A DNA stretch of 64,000 bases from Gracilibacillus suaedae (GTDB lineage: Bacteria; Bacillota; Bacilli; Bacillales; Amphibacillaceae), in NCBI RefSeq assembly GCF_017599345.1, contig NZ_JAGFVL010000011.1:1-64000 (forward strand), written 5' to 3'. The number at the start of each line of letters is the position of its first letter. Position 1 is the stretch's first letter. The notes below the pieces were generated by a model. It did no database searches, was not told the origin of the DNA, and was given only the letters and a program-made list of their open reading frames with translations. The translations under genes and the position numbers were made by a program. This document shows, in pieces, positions 18,830-27,490 of this stretch.

Positions 18830-18926
18830 ATTACAGATATTATACAAAACAGTGCTGAACCACTAAGTTTGTGAAAGTTTTGTCCATAGCAGCATATAAT
18901 GAATTAATACTGTCAGGAGGTTACTC

Positions 18927-19652
18927 ATGCTGTTATTACCTATTTTCATATCATCACTTTGTACAAGCCTAGGAGCTCTTCCAATTTTATTGGTAAAAAA
19001 TGTATCCCATAAAAGTAAAGATACTCTACTCGCTTATACTGCTGGTATTATGGTTGCTGCATCTGCCTATGGTCTAATACCATCTGCGCTTAAATTGTCT
19101 AACTTGGTTGTTTTGGTCAGCGGCATCTTAGTGGGTACTTTTGTTCTAACCTTAATAGAGAGCTTACTGCCGCACATTGATCTAGATCATTCTAATCATT
19201 CCTCTGGTAATTCAACAGTTATCTTATTATTTCTTATCGCTATGTCTATTCATAATCTACCTGAAGGATTGTCAGTTGGGATAAGCACCCTAAATAATGT
19301 GAATAGCATAGGTTCACTTGTTGCTTTTGCAATCGGACTGCAAAATGTGCCAGACGGATTTCTAGTAGCTTTATTTTTAGTAACCCAAGGTATAAGACCT
19401 ATCAAAGCCTTTCTTTTATCCAGCCTTACTGGACTAATTGAAATGTGTGCAGGATTAGTCGGTTTTATCTTTGGAGGAGCGTTTGAAAATATTGTTCCTT
19501 TTGGATTAGCTTTTGCGGCAGGTGCTATGCTTTTTGTGGTCTATAAAGAATTAATTCCGGAAAGCCATGGTGATGGTAATGAAAGAACGGCTACCTGGGC
19601 GTTTATTATTGGCTTTATTACCATGATTCTTCTGACAGAATGGTTTCGCTGA
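18927..19652 (+). CDS. ZIP family metal transporter
   Basis: A 241-residue membrane protein with about eight helices, a His-rich loop (HIDLDHSNHSS) and the ZIP metal-binding motifs SIHNLPEG and QNVPDG in helices 4 and 5. It would import Zn2+ or another divalent metal. It is monocistronic, with AGGAGG upstream of the ATG. No Zur box could be recognised. Confidence 0.92.
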   Translation: MLLLPIFISSLCTSLGALPILLVKNVSHKSKDTLLAYTAGIMVAASAYGLIPSALKLSNLVVLVSGILVGTFVLTLIESLLPHIDLDHSNHSSGNSTVILLFLIAMSIHNLPEGLSVGISTLNNVNSIGSLVAFAIGLQNVPDGFLVALFLVTQGIRPIKAFLLSSLTGLIEMCAGLVGFIFGGAFENIVPFGLAFAAGAMLFVVYKELIPESHGDGNERTATWAFIIGFITMILLTEWFR

Positions 19653-19743
19653 ACTACTATTTTCATTGTGACATATGGAAGAACGTAACTCCTAGGTAGG
19701 TACATGACTTAAATACGACGGGTGGGAATTAATTACGCCATCT

Positions 19744-19790
19744 GCAAGACCTCTTTGCTTTTGGTACAGGAAAGAGGCCTTGCATGTTTT
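19744..19790 (+). terminator. Terminator-like hairpin before the rpsI-type attachment scar
   Basis: 13-bp arms GCAAGACCTCTTT / AAAGAGGCCTTGC with one mismatch, followed by ATGTTTT. It lies directly left of the prophage scar and could be the old host terminator of the region. The remaining intergenic sequence (19653-19743) shows nothing else. Confidence 0.5.
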
Positions 19791-19858
19791 GGTATATAAT
19801 TAACTATGGTGTCTATTAAGCGTTTCATTTACTTATATATATGGTGTATAATGTGTAA

Positions 19859-19867
19859 TTATCCACA
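19859..19867 (+). promoter_or_regulatory. DnaA-box-like TTATCCACA at scar left end
   Basis: The same nonamer in the same context (followed by TGTTTATAAACAG here and GGTTTATAAACAG at 24212) occurs 50-60 bases inside both left ends. It may be an integrase arm site rather than a true DnaA site. Confidence 0.4.
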
Positions 19868-19991
19868 TGTTTATAAACAGTTCTTTCTTTTTCAATGAAG
19901 GCTGAAATCCATTGACTACCTTAACCCATGTAATTGCTAAAGCTATTGTTCTTATGGCTGTACTTTGATCCATGCTCTTCACTTCCTTCAT

Positions 19992-20024
19992 ATAAAAAAT
20001 CAGTCCTAATCCGGACTGATTTTG
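19992..20024 (-). terminator. Terminator of the scar gene
   Basis: AAATCAGTCC / GGACTGATTT arms, with TTTTTTATATG following on the minus strand; it overlaps the gene's stop codon. Confidence 0.85.
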
Positions 20025-20305
20025 TCAATTCTTTGATGTGCTTGTTTAGTAGATTCTTCTACCCTGGTTACTCTTTCCGAGATTTCAGCAACATCTTTTT
20101 CATTAGCTTTCAGATCAACTTTTATGTCATCAATTCCTCTGCTAATGTAAAGAAGCGATGTTCTAACTTCAGCATCTTTCTCAGTTTCTGATTTCAAACT
20201 TTGATCTGATTGCAATTGTTGTCTTTGTTTATTGATTTGATAACCCATGTAGGCAATAATCAGAGATAGTGCTGCAATAATAGTCCCCATAAATTCTACG
20301 CTCAT
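20006..20305 (-). CDS. Phage-type membrane-anchored coiled-coil protein (lysis-cassette type)
   Basis: A 99-residue protein: one N-terminal membrane helix, then a helical region with ISRGIDDIKVDLKANEKD and ERVTRVEESTKQAHQRID. It is strongly similar along its whole length to the protein at 32912-33208 in the neighbouring prophage. The ATG at 20305 follows AAGGGGG; the longer reading adds an unlikely leader. In the intact copy the gene sits just upstream of the holin and endolysin, so a role in lysis or phage membrane remodelling is likely, but the family function is not known to me. Confidence 0.8.
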   Translation of the reverse strand: MSVEFMGTIIAALSLIIAYMGYQINKQRQQLQSDQSLKSETEKDAEVRTSLLYISRGIDDIKVDLKANEKDVAEISERVTRVEESTKQAHQRIDKISPD

Positions 20306-20479
20306 GAGCACACCCCCTTGTACATCATATGTTATCCTTTGATGATTCGTATACACATTTCCCCTTTTAAAAGACTGTGTTATGAGTTATGGTTTTCTCA
20401 TTTTTACCATCCATTTCATTAAGAGCAGCTACTCATTGCAATAGATATGCTATGAGAAAGGGGCTGCTTTAGGATTTTT

Positions 20480-20594
20480 CTGTATATTTCGAATAATTTT
20501 TTGCAGAAATTTAAACAAATCTATATATAGCAAAAATCCCCAACCATAGGCGGTTGGGGATTTCGTGAAACATATAATCTTAACGTTTTGAGAA
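20480..20594. repeat. Prophage right-end repeat, copy 1 (with old rpsI 3' end)
   Basis: Nearly identical to 41752-41877: CTGTATATTTCG, GAAATTTAAACAAATC, a hairpin with CCCCAACC / GGTTGGGG arms, and CTTAACGTTTTGAGAA, which is the reverse complement of the last rpsI codons. It ends inside the rpsI-derived core. The rest of 20357-20799 shows only AT-rich DNA with a short direct repeat TTGAACCAA (about 20693-20710). Confidence 0.85.
20529..20563 (-). terminator. Former rpsI terminator carried by the scar
   Basis: AATCCCCAACC / GGTTGGGGATT arms with a 6-base loop and TTTTTG on the minus strand, the same hairpin as the one now behind rpsI at 41814-41843. Confidence 0.85.
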
Positions 20595-20799
20595 ATATAC
20601 TTGTCCATTTAAAGTATATTGAGTCCATTGCAATCCATTTATATCAACATTTCAGGAAAAATGTATGAAAAAGGATTTAAAATGATATTACTTGAACCAA
20701 TTTGAACCAAAATGATAGATGTTAGTTGAATATAATACTAAGTGTTATTTTATTTCTAATCATGACTTATATATTCTGATATTTCATATATACATAAAC

Positions 20800-23772
20800 T
20801 TAAGCTTTTCTTCTTCTCATGAAGAGGAAGAACATGCCACTTAAGAAGAGGAAAAATCCTGCTAATAAGTACTGATAGACCGTAGTGACAGTTTCCGGTA
20901 GTTTTTGCCCGTCGTCCGTAACAGGCTGTTGTTCCATTGCTTCCTGTTCAAAAACGGTATAGGTGCTGAAGTGATCGGTTTGTGCTGTCACGTTTCCATC
21001 TTGCCATTCTCCGCCGATTGCTTCCCATTCTTCAAGTTCTGGATTCCAATAGAACAGTTGCACCTGATCTTTATCATTTACTTTGTCGCTATCAACAGAA
21101 AAAGTCAGTGTCACTTTTTCGTCGAAGGTATCCAATTGTTTTTTGCCTTGTTTGATCTCAAAGTCATAGACCACACTCAATGCTTGATCAATGTCAGCTA
21201 AACGCTCTAACTGGACTGTTGCAGCCTCGGATGCATTAGTGAAATTGGAGGCAGCTAGTTGCAAGCTAACATTTTTTAACTGAATGTTGATCGTTATACG
21301 GTGTTCCTTCAGCCATTTTATTTGGTCAGAAGTAAATGCTAGGTTAACAGTATCATTATGATCACGTAAATCAATCCATAATTCACCGTCATCAGCTAGT
21401 TGATCGAACGAACCTGTTTCGATCGTTGTCTCGTCATTCGTAACATCAGGCATTACGGTAATACGGGTTTGTTTCTTTGGTTTTTCTGGTTTCTCAGGAT
21501 CTTCAGGATCGGCTGGGTCTTTAGGATCTTCCGGATTGACAGGATTTTCAGGGTCTGGTGAAACGGGATTAGAAGTATCGATTTCTTGGATATGTGCAAC
21601 GACACTATTATTATTATAGGTGAGAGTTACCTTGTAATCATCTGCAGTCACATTATCGAATTTACCTTCCACCTTGTCGGCAGTCATTAAAGTAATATTT
21701 GCTGCCTTGTCTATTTCATAATTAGAAAGATCCAAATTCAGATCCCCACCATCAAGGTATAACAGTCCACCTACATTTAGGTGAATTTCGTCATTATCCA
21801 TTGCAATATCAAGGTTTCCAGCTTCCATTGTTAAGTTACCACTTACATTCAAAGGTCCATCTACATTAACTAAAACTGTACCATCCTCCACATAAAGATC
21901 GCCTTCTCCAAAAGCAGTCTCAGAAGTAGCTTCTAACGTTCCTCCTTGTAGCAATGTTCCTCCTGAATAACTATTATTTCCGGTCAATGTAAGTGTTCCT
22001 GTTCCTTGCTTGGTAAGCATACCACTGCCAGTTATATCATTTCTCCACCAATCATGGGCATTAAATCTTCCTTTTGACGCATCCATATTTACTGTTACAT
22101 TGCTTAAAAACGCACCATATCCATCAGATGCTGTTACCAAATCAAGTCTTCCCCAACCATTTGATTCGTCTATTACAGGATAACCTGATTCAATTTCTGT
22201 GGTATACAATACTTCCCTACGTTGTTTATCGGTCAAATAAGGCTGACGAGTTTCCAATAAAACTTCAGCCCCTTTAGGTACTACAGGGTCTAAACCTTTT
22301 GTGCCTGTTTGAGGTAATCCGTATGTAAGTTTTTCCCGATAGAATGCTTTATTTGCTTCATGATCTTCCCACTTTTCTTCATCATACGCACTTTCAAACG
22401 TATAATCCTCTGTTACTGTATGTGCATATTCGTACAAGCTCATTTCTTTTGATGCAGCTAATTCACCGAATACTTCTCCTGCATTTTGATAAGCCTTATC
22501 CAATACCTCTTGGTTTTCTGAAAGATTGTATGCGTAGGCAGTCATTGCTGTAGCTTGTATTCTTGCTCCTATAACATCAAGCGGAGAGTGCATGCCGGTC
22601 ACTATTCTATTTTCTCCCATTTGAGCTGCTCTTGTTAAGAATTCAGCATATCTTTCCGGTGTTGCGTATGCAAATCCGAATGTTGATAAATAAGCTGCAC
22701 TCGTATGTCCGCTTGGAAAAGCTCCATCTTTACCTCTCCCGTCTTCCGCTTTTCTTTTTACATATTCTAATGCAGGAATTACCTCCACATTCGTTTCATA
22801 TTGCTGGTAATGTCTTTCTCCCGTCTCTTTCTTACCGCCTGAAGGTAATGCTTCTACTGTACTTTCACCACTGCCGATTGTGTCCCAAACAGGTAAACCG
22901 TTCTCATCAACAATTTCTTTCACTTCTCCATTTGCATTCATTCTGTAAGGTCTTGGAGAAGAAAAAAAGTATTTAGAAGGATTAGACGAAGAAGGATTCC
23001 TAAATCTAATTAAATGAACTAAATCCATCGCATCTTCTAGTGCAGATCCCTCCCATTGCCCCATCCCTTGGGCTTGGTCTTCAACAGTCGCTTCTTCCAA
23101 TACTTTATCCATGTCCTCTGCAGATCTGACAACACTTGTGATCGGGTTAACGACCTCTACGTAGGCATTAGCTAAAGGCCCGTAAGCATCCATCATACTA
23201 TATACCTTATCTCTTTGATCATCATAATAGGCTGCTAACGCCTCTTCATTCGTTCTATTTTTAGTAACCTCTTCTACATATTTTATATTAGCTTCCCAAG
23301 TCTCTGGAGCTCTGATTTCTTCGTTAGCATATGTCTTCTTTTCTGCTACTACCTTTGTCTTATCATTTTTATATCCATCAAAATAAACGGTAGGACCATC
23401 ACCATATTTTGCAATCTCTCCATTTGCACCTGGTATAGTTAACGCTGTTCCGTCTCTCCAATCTGGTTGATTCATAGACCATACTTGATCAAAACCATCT
23501 AAAATATTGATAAAAGGGTTAGTTTCAGCTATATTCTTTAAGATAGGATCGTTAGCATTTCCGCCATTATCCACTGCTGGTAAAGGTTGCTCGACTTCAG
23601 GAGCATCTGTATTTATTTCTTCAGTAGTCCCTTGTGGCTTTGAAGGTTTTGAAAGCTCCTTTTCAGAATATTGACTAGCGGCCTGAACAGGAAGCTCAAA
23701 AGATGCCATAGTTAGCACTGCAAGTAGTAGTATTATCGATATTTTTTTCATGAGTTTCATAACTTTTTTCAT
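20800..23772 (-). CDS. Secreted PAP2-type phosphatase with autotransporter-like beta repeats and C-terminal anchor
   Basis: A 990-residue exported protein. After the signal peptide (about 1-33) and a Pro-rich stretch comes a class A acid phosphatase/PAP2 domain with all three signature motifs: KYFFSSPRP, PSGHTS and ENRIVTGMHSPLDVIGAR. Next comes an autotransporter-associated beta-strand repeat region (GTGTLTLTGNNSYSGGTLL), a Pro/Asp/Glu repeat linker, a further beta domain, and a C-terminal LPETV, hydrophobic helix and RRRKA tail like a sortase anchor, but with V for G. ATG at 23772 follows AAGGAG. It probably releases phosphate from organic esters at the wall. It lies alone between two attachment-site copies. 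Confidence 0.88.
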   Translation of the reverse strand: MKKVMKLMKKISIILLLAVLTMASFELPVQAASQYSEKELSKPSKPQGTTEEINTDAPEVEQPLPAVDNGGNANDPILKNIAETNPFINILDGFDQVWSMNQPDWRDGTALTIPGANGEIAKYGDGPTVYFDGYKNDKTKVVAEKKTYANEEIRAPETWEANIKYVEEVTKNRTNEEALAAYYDDQRDKVYSMMDAYGPLANAYVEVVNPITSVVRSAEDMDKVLEEATVEDQAQGMGQWEGSALEDAMDLVHLIRFRNPSSSNPSKYFFSSPRPYRMNANGEVKEIVDENGLPVWDTIGSGESTVEALPSGGKKETGERHYQQYETNVEVIPALEYVKRKAEDGRGKDGAFPSGHTSAAYLSTFGFAYATPERYAEFLTRAAQMGENRIVTGMHSPLDVIGARIQATAMTAYAYNLSENQEVLDKAYQNAGEVFGELAASKEMSLYEYAHTVTEDYTFESAYDEEKWEDHEANKAFYREKLTYGLPQTGTKGLDPVVPKGAEVLLETRQPYLTDKQRREVLYTTEIESGYPVIDESNGWGRLDLVTASDGYGAFLSNVTVNMDASKGRFNAHDWWRNDITGSGMLTKQGTGTLTLTGNNSYSGGTLLQGGTLEATSETAFGEGDLYVEDGTVLVNVDGPLNVSGNLTMEAGNLDIAMDNDEIHLNVGGLLYLDGGDLNLDLSNYEIDKAANITLMTADKVEGKFDNVTADDYKVTLTYNNNSVVAHIQEIDTSNPVSPDPENPVNPEDPKDPADPEDPEKPEKPKKQTRITVMPDVTNDETTIETGSFDQLADDGELWIDLRDHNDTVNLAFTSDQIKWLKEHRITINIQLKNVSLQLAASNFTNASEAATVQLERLADIDQALSVVYDFEIKQGKKQLDTFDEKVTLTFSVDSDKVNDKDQVQLFYWNPELEEWEAIGGEWQDGNVTAQTDHFSTYTVFEQEAMEQQPVTDDGQKLPETVTTVYQYLLAGFFLFLSGMFFLFMRRRKA

Positions 23773-24063
23773 TTCTCCTTTTCTGCTGCAAATTTTTAAA
23801 TCACTTAACCACACTACTTCTACGTTAATGACTGTATATTAAATGAATATAGGAAAAACGTTAAAATTATGTAATTTTATGCAGAAGGGAAGAGACTTAT
23901 TACGAAAATAAACGGGTATAGGGAACCTTTCTTTTGAAAATCTTTCGAATAGCACTCCCAAAAGTTATTACAACTATTAATGTGAAAAATGGAAGAAAGC
24001 GATGGAACAGCCATGTGACCGATGAAGCGAAGGAGAAAACAGGCGAGTTTTTTCAGAAACACA

Positions 24064-24100
24064 TAAAAAACCCTCTCTGCTCCATAAGAGCAAAGAGGGT
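24064..24100 (-). terminator. Terminator next to the attL copy
   Basis: ACCCTCT / AGAGGGT arms with inner GCTC / GAGC pairing, and TTTTTTATG on the minus strand. It lies 22 bases left of an rpsI 3'-end copy, the position a terminator of rpsI would hold. No convincing gene is seen in 23815-24121. Confidence 0.75.
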
Positions 24101-24121
24101 AAACCCTTGTATATAAGGTTT

Positions 24122-24145
24122 CTTAACGTTTTGAGAACTGTGGTG
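24122..24145. repeat. Attachment site copy (attL), 24-bp repeat of the rpsI 3' end
   Basis: A perfect 24-base match to 41862-41885, starting CTTAACGTTTTGAGAACTG and ending TGGTG. It equals the reverse complement of the final seven codons, stop and one more base of rpsI. It marks the left boundary of the integrated prophage. Confidence 0.9.
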
Positions 24146-24202
24146 TCTAGTAAAACCAAGTGTTTCAGCCATTTTTGTATATTGTATGTGTATTATGCTT
24201 AG

Positions 24203-24211
24203 TTATCCACA
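24203..24211 (+). promoter_or_regulatory. DnaA-box-like TTATCCACA at prophage left end
   Basis: A perfect match to the DnaA nonamer, 58 bases inside attL, followed by GGTTTATAAACAG. The element recurs at the same place in the neighbouring scar, so it has been kept for some phage-end function, perhaps integrase arm binding. Confidence 0.4.
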
Positions 24212-24279
24212 GGTTTATAAACAGTTTTAATGACTCTTGTCATTTTAATTATACATAAAAAATCTATTTAACACTACTA

Positions 24280-24504
24280 TTAAATCGACCTAGTAAGCTC
24301 CTCATTACAACGAACTTTCCAATGCCTCAAGCTTATTCTACTAGCCATATTTTCTACTTTTTCTCTGTATTTTACATCGATCATCATTTTATGTACTTCT
24401 TGTTCGTCGTCGTATTGTTTACGTTCAACTGTTGACATAGTCTTATAGCTTCTGTCTAGTTCATTGAAGTGATTGATTAGATCAAGTATCTTTTTATAAC
24501 GCAT
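24280..24504 (-). CDS. Small charged protein of unknown function
   Basis: A 74-residue, helical, strongly charged protein (starts MRYKKILDLINHF). The ATG at 24504 has AAGGAGGTGA just upstream, which supports expression. It is the outermost gene at the left end of the prophage. I do not recognise the family; no membrane segment or DNA-binding motif stands out. It may be a host gene or phage accessory gene. Confidence 0.6.
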   Translation of the reverse strand: MRYKKILDLINHFNELDRSYKTMSTVERKQYDDEQEVHKMMIDVKYREKVENMASRISLRHWKVRCNEELTRSI

Positions 24505-24807
24505 GAACAATCACCTCCTTCCATCCGCAACATATATACTAGTACTTTCGACACTATCCTCCCATTTTTTATAATTTGCATAAAATTAACAATTTAATAT
24601 GAGGATATGTAAATGCACACTCCCTATGCACCTGCATCACCTAAATAATAATTTAGCATACCGAACTATGTATATTTTAATTAGATTAATTAAATTAAAG
24701 AAAAATCTACCACTATAATATCCTCATATTTACAAATATAACAAAACATGATATTTTAATTGTATGCGGTTTCATTAGTCGTAAATAATTTAAACGGAGG
24801 GATCTAG

Positions 24808-25374
24808 ATGGTCTTAAAGAAGGCAAAGCTTGCAATTCTACTGGTGTGTCTGTTCCTATTGTTGGTATTTCCGTTGTCTGCATCAGCTACTGTTTGGGGA
24901 GGGGGGAAAAACGGAAGTGGATATACAGATTATTGGGTTAGTCCTTCAGTTAGTGAATACGGATACTCTTCTGTTTTCTCAGCAGCTGTAACAAGATGGG
25001 AAGGAGTTTCAAGCGAAGTGGTTTTCGACAAAGTTAATACTGCTATTTCTACTGCTGATAGGTATTATGTTGGTACAGCAGCAGGTGATGTTACTGGGAG
25101 AATTTATCCGTACGATTCCTCGGGAAATGTAGTGGGAACTTGGCAGTATTGGACAAGGGTTCATGCGTGGCTATATCATAATAATATGTATCAAGCCAAT
25201 TTTTCTTATACTAACAAAGTTGCAACTGCCACACATGAAATTGGTCACACATTGAAACTGGCACACCCTCAATCGAATCTTGATTTAAATAATATTATGG
25301 AGCAAGGCAAAAAAAATTATTCTACTCTGTCTTGGTATGATAAGTCTAGTTTAAGATCAAAGTGGGGTAATTAA
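24808..25374 (+). CDS. Secreted metzincin-like zinc metalloprotease
   Basis: A 188-residue exported protein with a signal peptide ending near ASA (about residue 27) and the zinc motif HEIGHTLKLAH (His143, Glu144, His147, His153), followed by a likely Met-turn at NNIMEQG (Met164). This is the matrixin/M10-like pattern HExxHxxGxxH, except that the usual Gly is Lys150. There is no long propeptide. The gene is followed after 17 bases by an unknown secreted-protein gene with its own GGAG site, suggesting a two-gene unit. It belongs to the cargo of the prophage, not its morphogenesis. Confidence 0.8.
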   Translation: MVLKKAKLAILLVCLFLLLVFPLSASATVWGGGKNGSGYTDYWVSPSVSEYGYSSVFSAAVTRWEGVSSEVVFDKVNTAISTADRYYVGTAAGDVTGRIYPYDSSGNVVGTWQYWTRVHAWLYHNNMYQANFSYTNKVATATHEIGHTLKLAHPQSNLDLNNIMEQGKKNYSTLSWYDKSSLRSKWGN

Positions 25375-25391
25375 AAAGAAGGAGTGTTAAT

Positions 25392-26063
25392 ATGAAAAAA
25401 TGGTTGATCTTAATCTCTATAACACTAGTTTTCTTAATTCCTTATGTTGCAACACAAGTGGTAGCAAGTGATGATTCAGAAACACAGCAAAATGAAGAAA
25501 CTGGACTAGATAAGAGCAAGGAGAATGGACTGGATGTTATTCCAACACTAGCAGATTACCTAGAACACACGAAATTATCTCCCATGGAAGATAGTGCCGA
25601 CCTAATTGTTGTAGGAACACCTACTAAAGACTTTACCGATAGAGAACATAAAGAAATATACAACGAAGATGATAAAGCCTTAATGGATTTTTATACAATC
25701 ACCAATATTAAAGTTAGGAATATTATTAAAGACAAAAATAATGCTGTCTCTAATAATACTTTAGATGTTATTGAGCCTATAAGTGTAATAGAGGAAGAGG
25801 GAACAGAAAAAATTATTACAACAGATGTATATTCCTATATGAAAAAAGATTCAACATATGTAATATTTCTTAAAGAAAATACATTTGGCGATTATACTGT
25901 GATAAACTTGAATGGTGGTAAATATGATCTGTCAGGCAAAGATGAAGATGATTTGAGAGGATACAATAGTGAGAAACTATTAGAGTTTAGACCTGATAAA
26001 ACTGAAATAAAAAAGAAAATTTTTGAAGAGATTAAAAATAGCTATAAAATTGATATTCAATAA
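25392..26063 (+). CDS. Exported protein of unknown function, paired with the metalloprotease
   Basis: A 223-residue protein with a signal peptide (about 1-26) and an acidic, mixed alpha/beta extracellular region containing SADLIVVGTPTKDFTD and VIFLKENTFGDYTVINLNGG. The second stretch recalls small secreted proteins that follow protease genes in bacilli, but I cannot name the family. It starts 18 bases after the metalloprotease stop, with AAGGAG upstream, and is followed by a terminator. A partner, substrate or immunity role is only a guess. Confidence 0.65.
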   Translation: MKKWLILISITLVFLIPYVATQVVASDDSETQQNEETGLDKSKENGLDVIPTLADYLEHTKLSPMEDSADLIVVGTPTKDFTDREHKEIYNEDDKALMDFYTITNIKVRNIIKDKNNAVSNNTLDVIEPISVIEEEGTEKIITTDVYSYMKKDSTYVIFLKENTFGDYTVINLNGGKYDLSGKDEDDLRGYNSEKLLEFRPDKTEIKKKIFEEIKNSYKIDIQ

Positions 26064-26075
26064 CAATCTAACTTT

Positions 26076-26118
26076 GAGGGAATAAAATCACTGAATATTG
26101 GTTTTATTTCCTCCTTTC
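26076..26118 (+). terminator. Terminator after the metalloprotease pair
   Basis: GAGGGAATAAAATC pairs with GGTTTTATTTCCTC, followed by CTTTCT. Confidence 0.75.
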
Positions 26119-26292
26119 TATGTAATAGAATACACAACTCATACTATAAATTAATTAAAATCTACTTTTATGAAGTATTACAAGATTTACTGAATTCGAA
26201 TTTCCTTCTAAAACAATATATTGTTAATATAATATAATAGTGATGTTCTAAAAATAGTAATATTACAATGACATCCTAGAAAGGGGAATATT

Positions 26293-26754
26293 ATGCTGAA
26301 CAAAAAGTTTTTTCATCTATCTTTTGTAACAATATTCCTAATAGTAATTTGTTTTCCCATTAAATCTATAGCTACTTCTTGGGCATATGATTTTGTAGTC
26401 TGGGATGGCTATGTGTATGAAGTTACTGAAGAAAAAGTTGAGATGGTTGATGAAAAAATAGGAGAAGTAACGAAGTATTCTGATATGTATCAATATGAAG
26501 GTAATTTTTCTAATAAATACCCCAAAAATACCAAGTATTTCTCGATTAAAGGCACAAGTACAAATGAAGCTATTGCCGTTGAAACAGAAAACGAAGTATA
26601 CAATAAAGCAATACGTAAAGGTCCATATGTTGGTGAGAAACGCGAAGTGAATAAGTTTAAGATTGAATACTTTATAATTTTTTTCTTTACTTTTATCGTA
26701 TTGGCTGTGATTGTATCTATCGTACTTACATTTAAGAACAGAAATCATAACTAG
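26293..26754 (+). CDS. Exported protein with C-terminal membrane anchor, unknown function
   Basis: A 153-residue protein with an N-terminal signal sequence (about 1-26), an extracellular domain rich in Glu, Lys and Tyr (YVYEVTEEKVEMVDEKIGEV) and a C-terminal membrane helix (about 125-147) ending in KNRNHN. The domain resembles none that I can name. Ribosome binding site AAAGGGG. It has its own promoter region and no clear operon partner. Confidence 0.65.
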   Translation: MLNKKFFHLSFVTIFLIVICFPIKSIATSWAYDFVVWDGYVYEVTEEKVEMVDEKIGEVTKYSDMYQYEGNFSNKYPKNTKYFSIKGTSTNEAIAVETENEVYNKAIRKGPYVGEKREVNKFKIEYFIIFFFTFIVLAVIVSIVLTFKNRNHN

Positions 26755-27124
26755 CACTTTCTTGTTATTTTCGCCTAACTCAAAAGTAATAATTCATCTC
26801 CAATAAGGTATAGTTGCATGCATCAAGTTACCATTAATGATTGCGTTCGCAAAGTGATGTTTCCGTTCACATTAATCAGACTTTTTTGAGATTATCGAAA
26901 TTTGGTTTTAAAGCCCCATCGACACACATCAATTATTAAAATTTATAATAAAGGGTTAACACTAATTAATTTTAACGAAATTCGTCGACCTTATTATGAA
27001 CAAAGGAAATATAGTTGACAAATAATAAACAAACCATCGACAACAGAATAGATGAATTGTGCATCCTTTAGATGGCACAAAAGGTTACATGATTCAATGG
27101 TAGATACAACAATACTGATCTTAA
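26755..27124. other. AT-rich gene-free stretch
   Basis: I see no coding region, tRNA or clear terminator here, only AT-rich DNA with stop codons in all frames, consistent with decayed sequence next to the gene fragment on its right. Confidence 0.4.
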
Positions 27125-27307
27125 AAAATTATTTTAGATTATTTCATTATACCATATGTAATTGGAGTAGGTGATAATAGTTATTAGCAAAAATTTGATG
27201 GGGATCCCGCTAATTATGTTAAACACAAAGAAAATAAGAATTATTTTAATCCGGCTAGTCGGAAGAAGGTGCTTGTTATATTGGAGGAATTGATTAAGGA
27301 TTTATAA
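27125..27307 (+). pseudogene. Decayed gene fragment (C-terminal part with in-frame stop)
   Basis: One frame reads DYFIIPYVIGVGDNSY, a TAG stop at 27185-27187, then QKFDGDPANYVKHKENKNYF and on to ILEELIKDL and TAA. The composition after the stop looks like real protein, and there is no start codon or ribosome binding site. I do not recognise the family. It is probably the remnant of an accessory gene. Confidence 0.4.
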
Positions 27308-27490
27308 ATAAAATAATTACCTTAAACATTCTACCTGATAAAGAAGAAACGACCATTTATAATTTTATATGAAACTATACATATATTATATTCATAAAAG
27401 CATCCTCTCAGATCCTTGTTTTACATATATATTATTTATATAATAAAGGAACGATAAACAAAGAATTCACCAAGATAATCGGAGGCTTAT

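Larger units (their letters stand above)
19797..20594. mobile_element. Prophage scar with one surviving gene
   Basis: The left end (19801-19880) resembles the left end of the 24.1-41.9 kb prophage, sharing TGGTGTCTA and TTATCCACA.GTTTATAAACAGTT. The right end (20480-20594) is nearly identical to that prophage's right end. Between them only one phage-type gene and its terminator remain. This is best read as the remnant of a related prophage that entered the same rpsI site and lost nearly everything, integrase included. Confidence 0.7.

Noticed and set aside
23877-24159. Several overlapping 60-aa ORFs on both strands
   Set aside because: No ribosome binding sites, they overlap a terminator and the attachment core, and their composition is not protein-like.
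26338-26757. 139-aa minus-strand ORF opposite the 26293 gene
   Set aside because: The plus-strand ORF has a signal peptide, a membrane anchor and a ribosome binding site; the minus frame is its Cys/Phe/Tyr-rich shadow.
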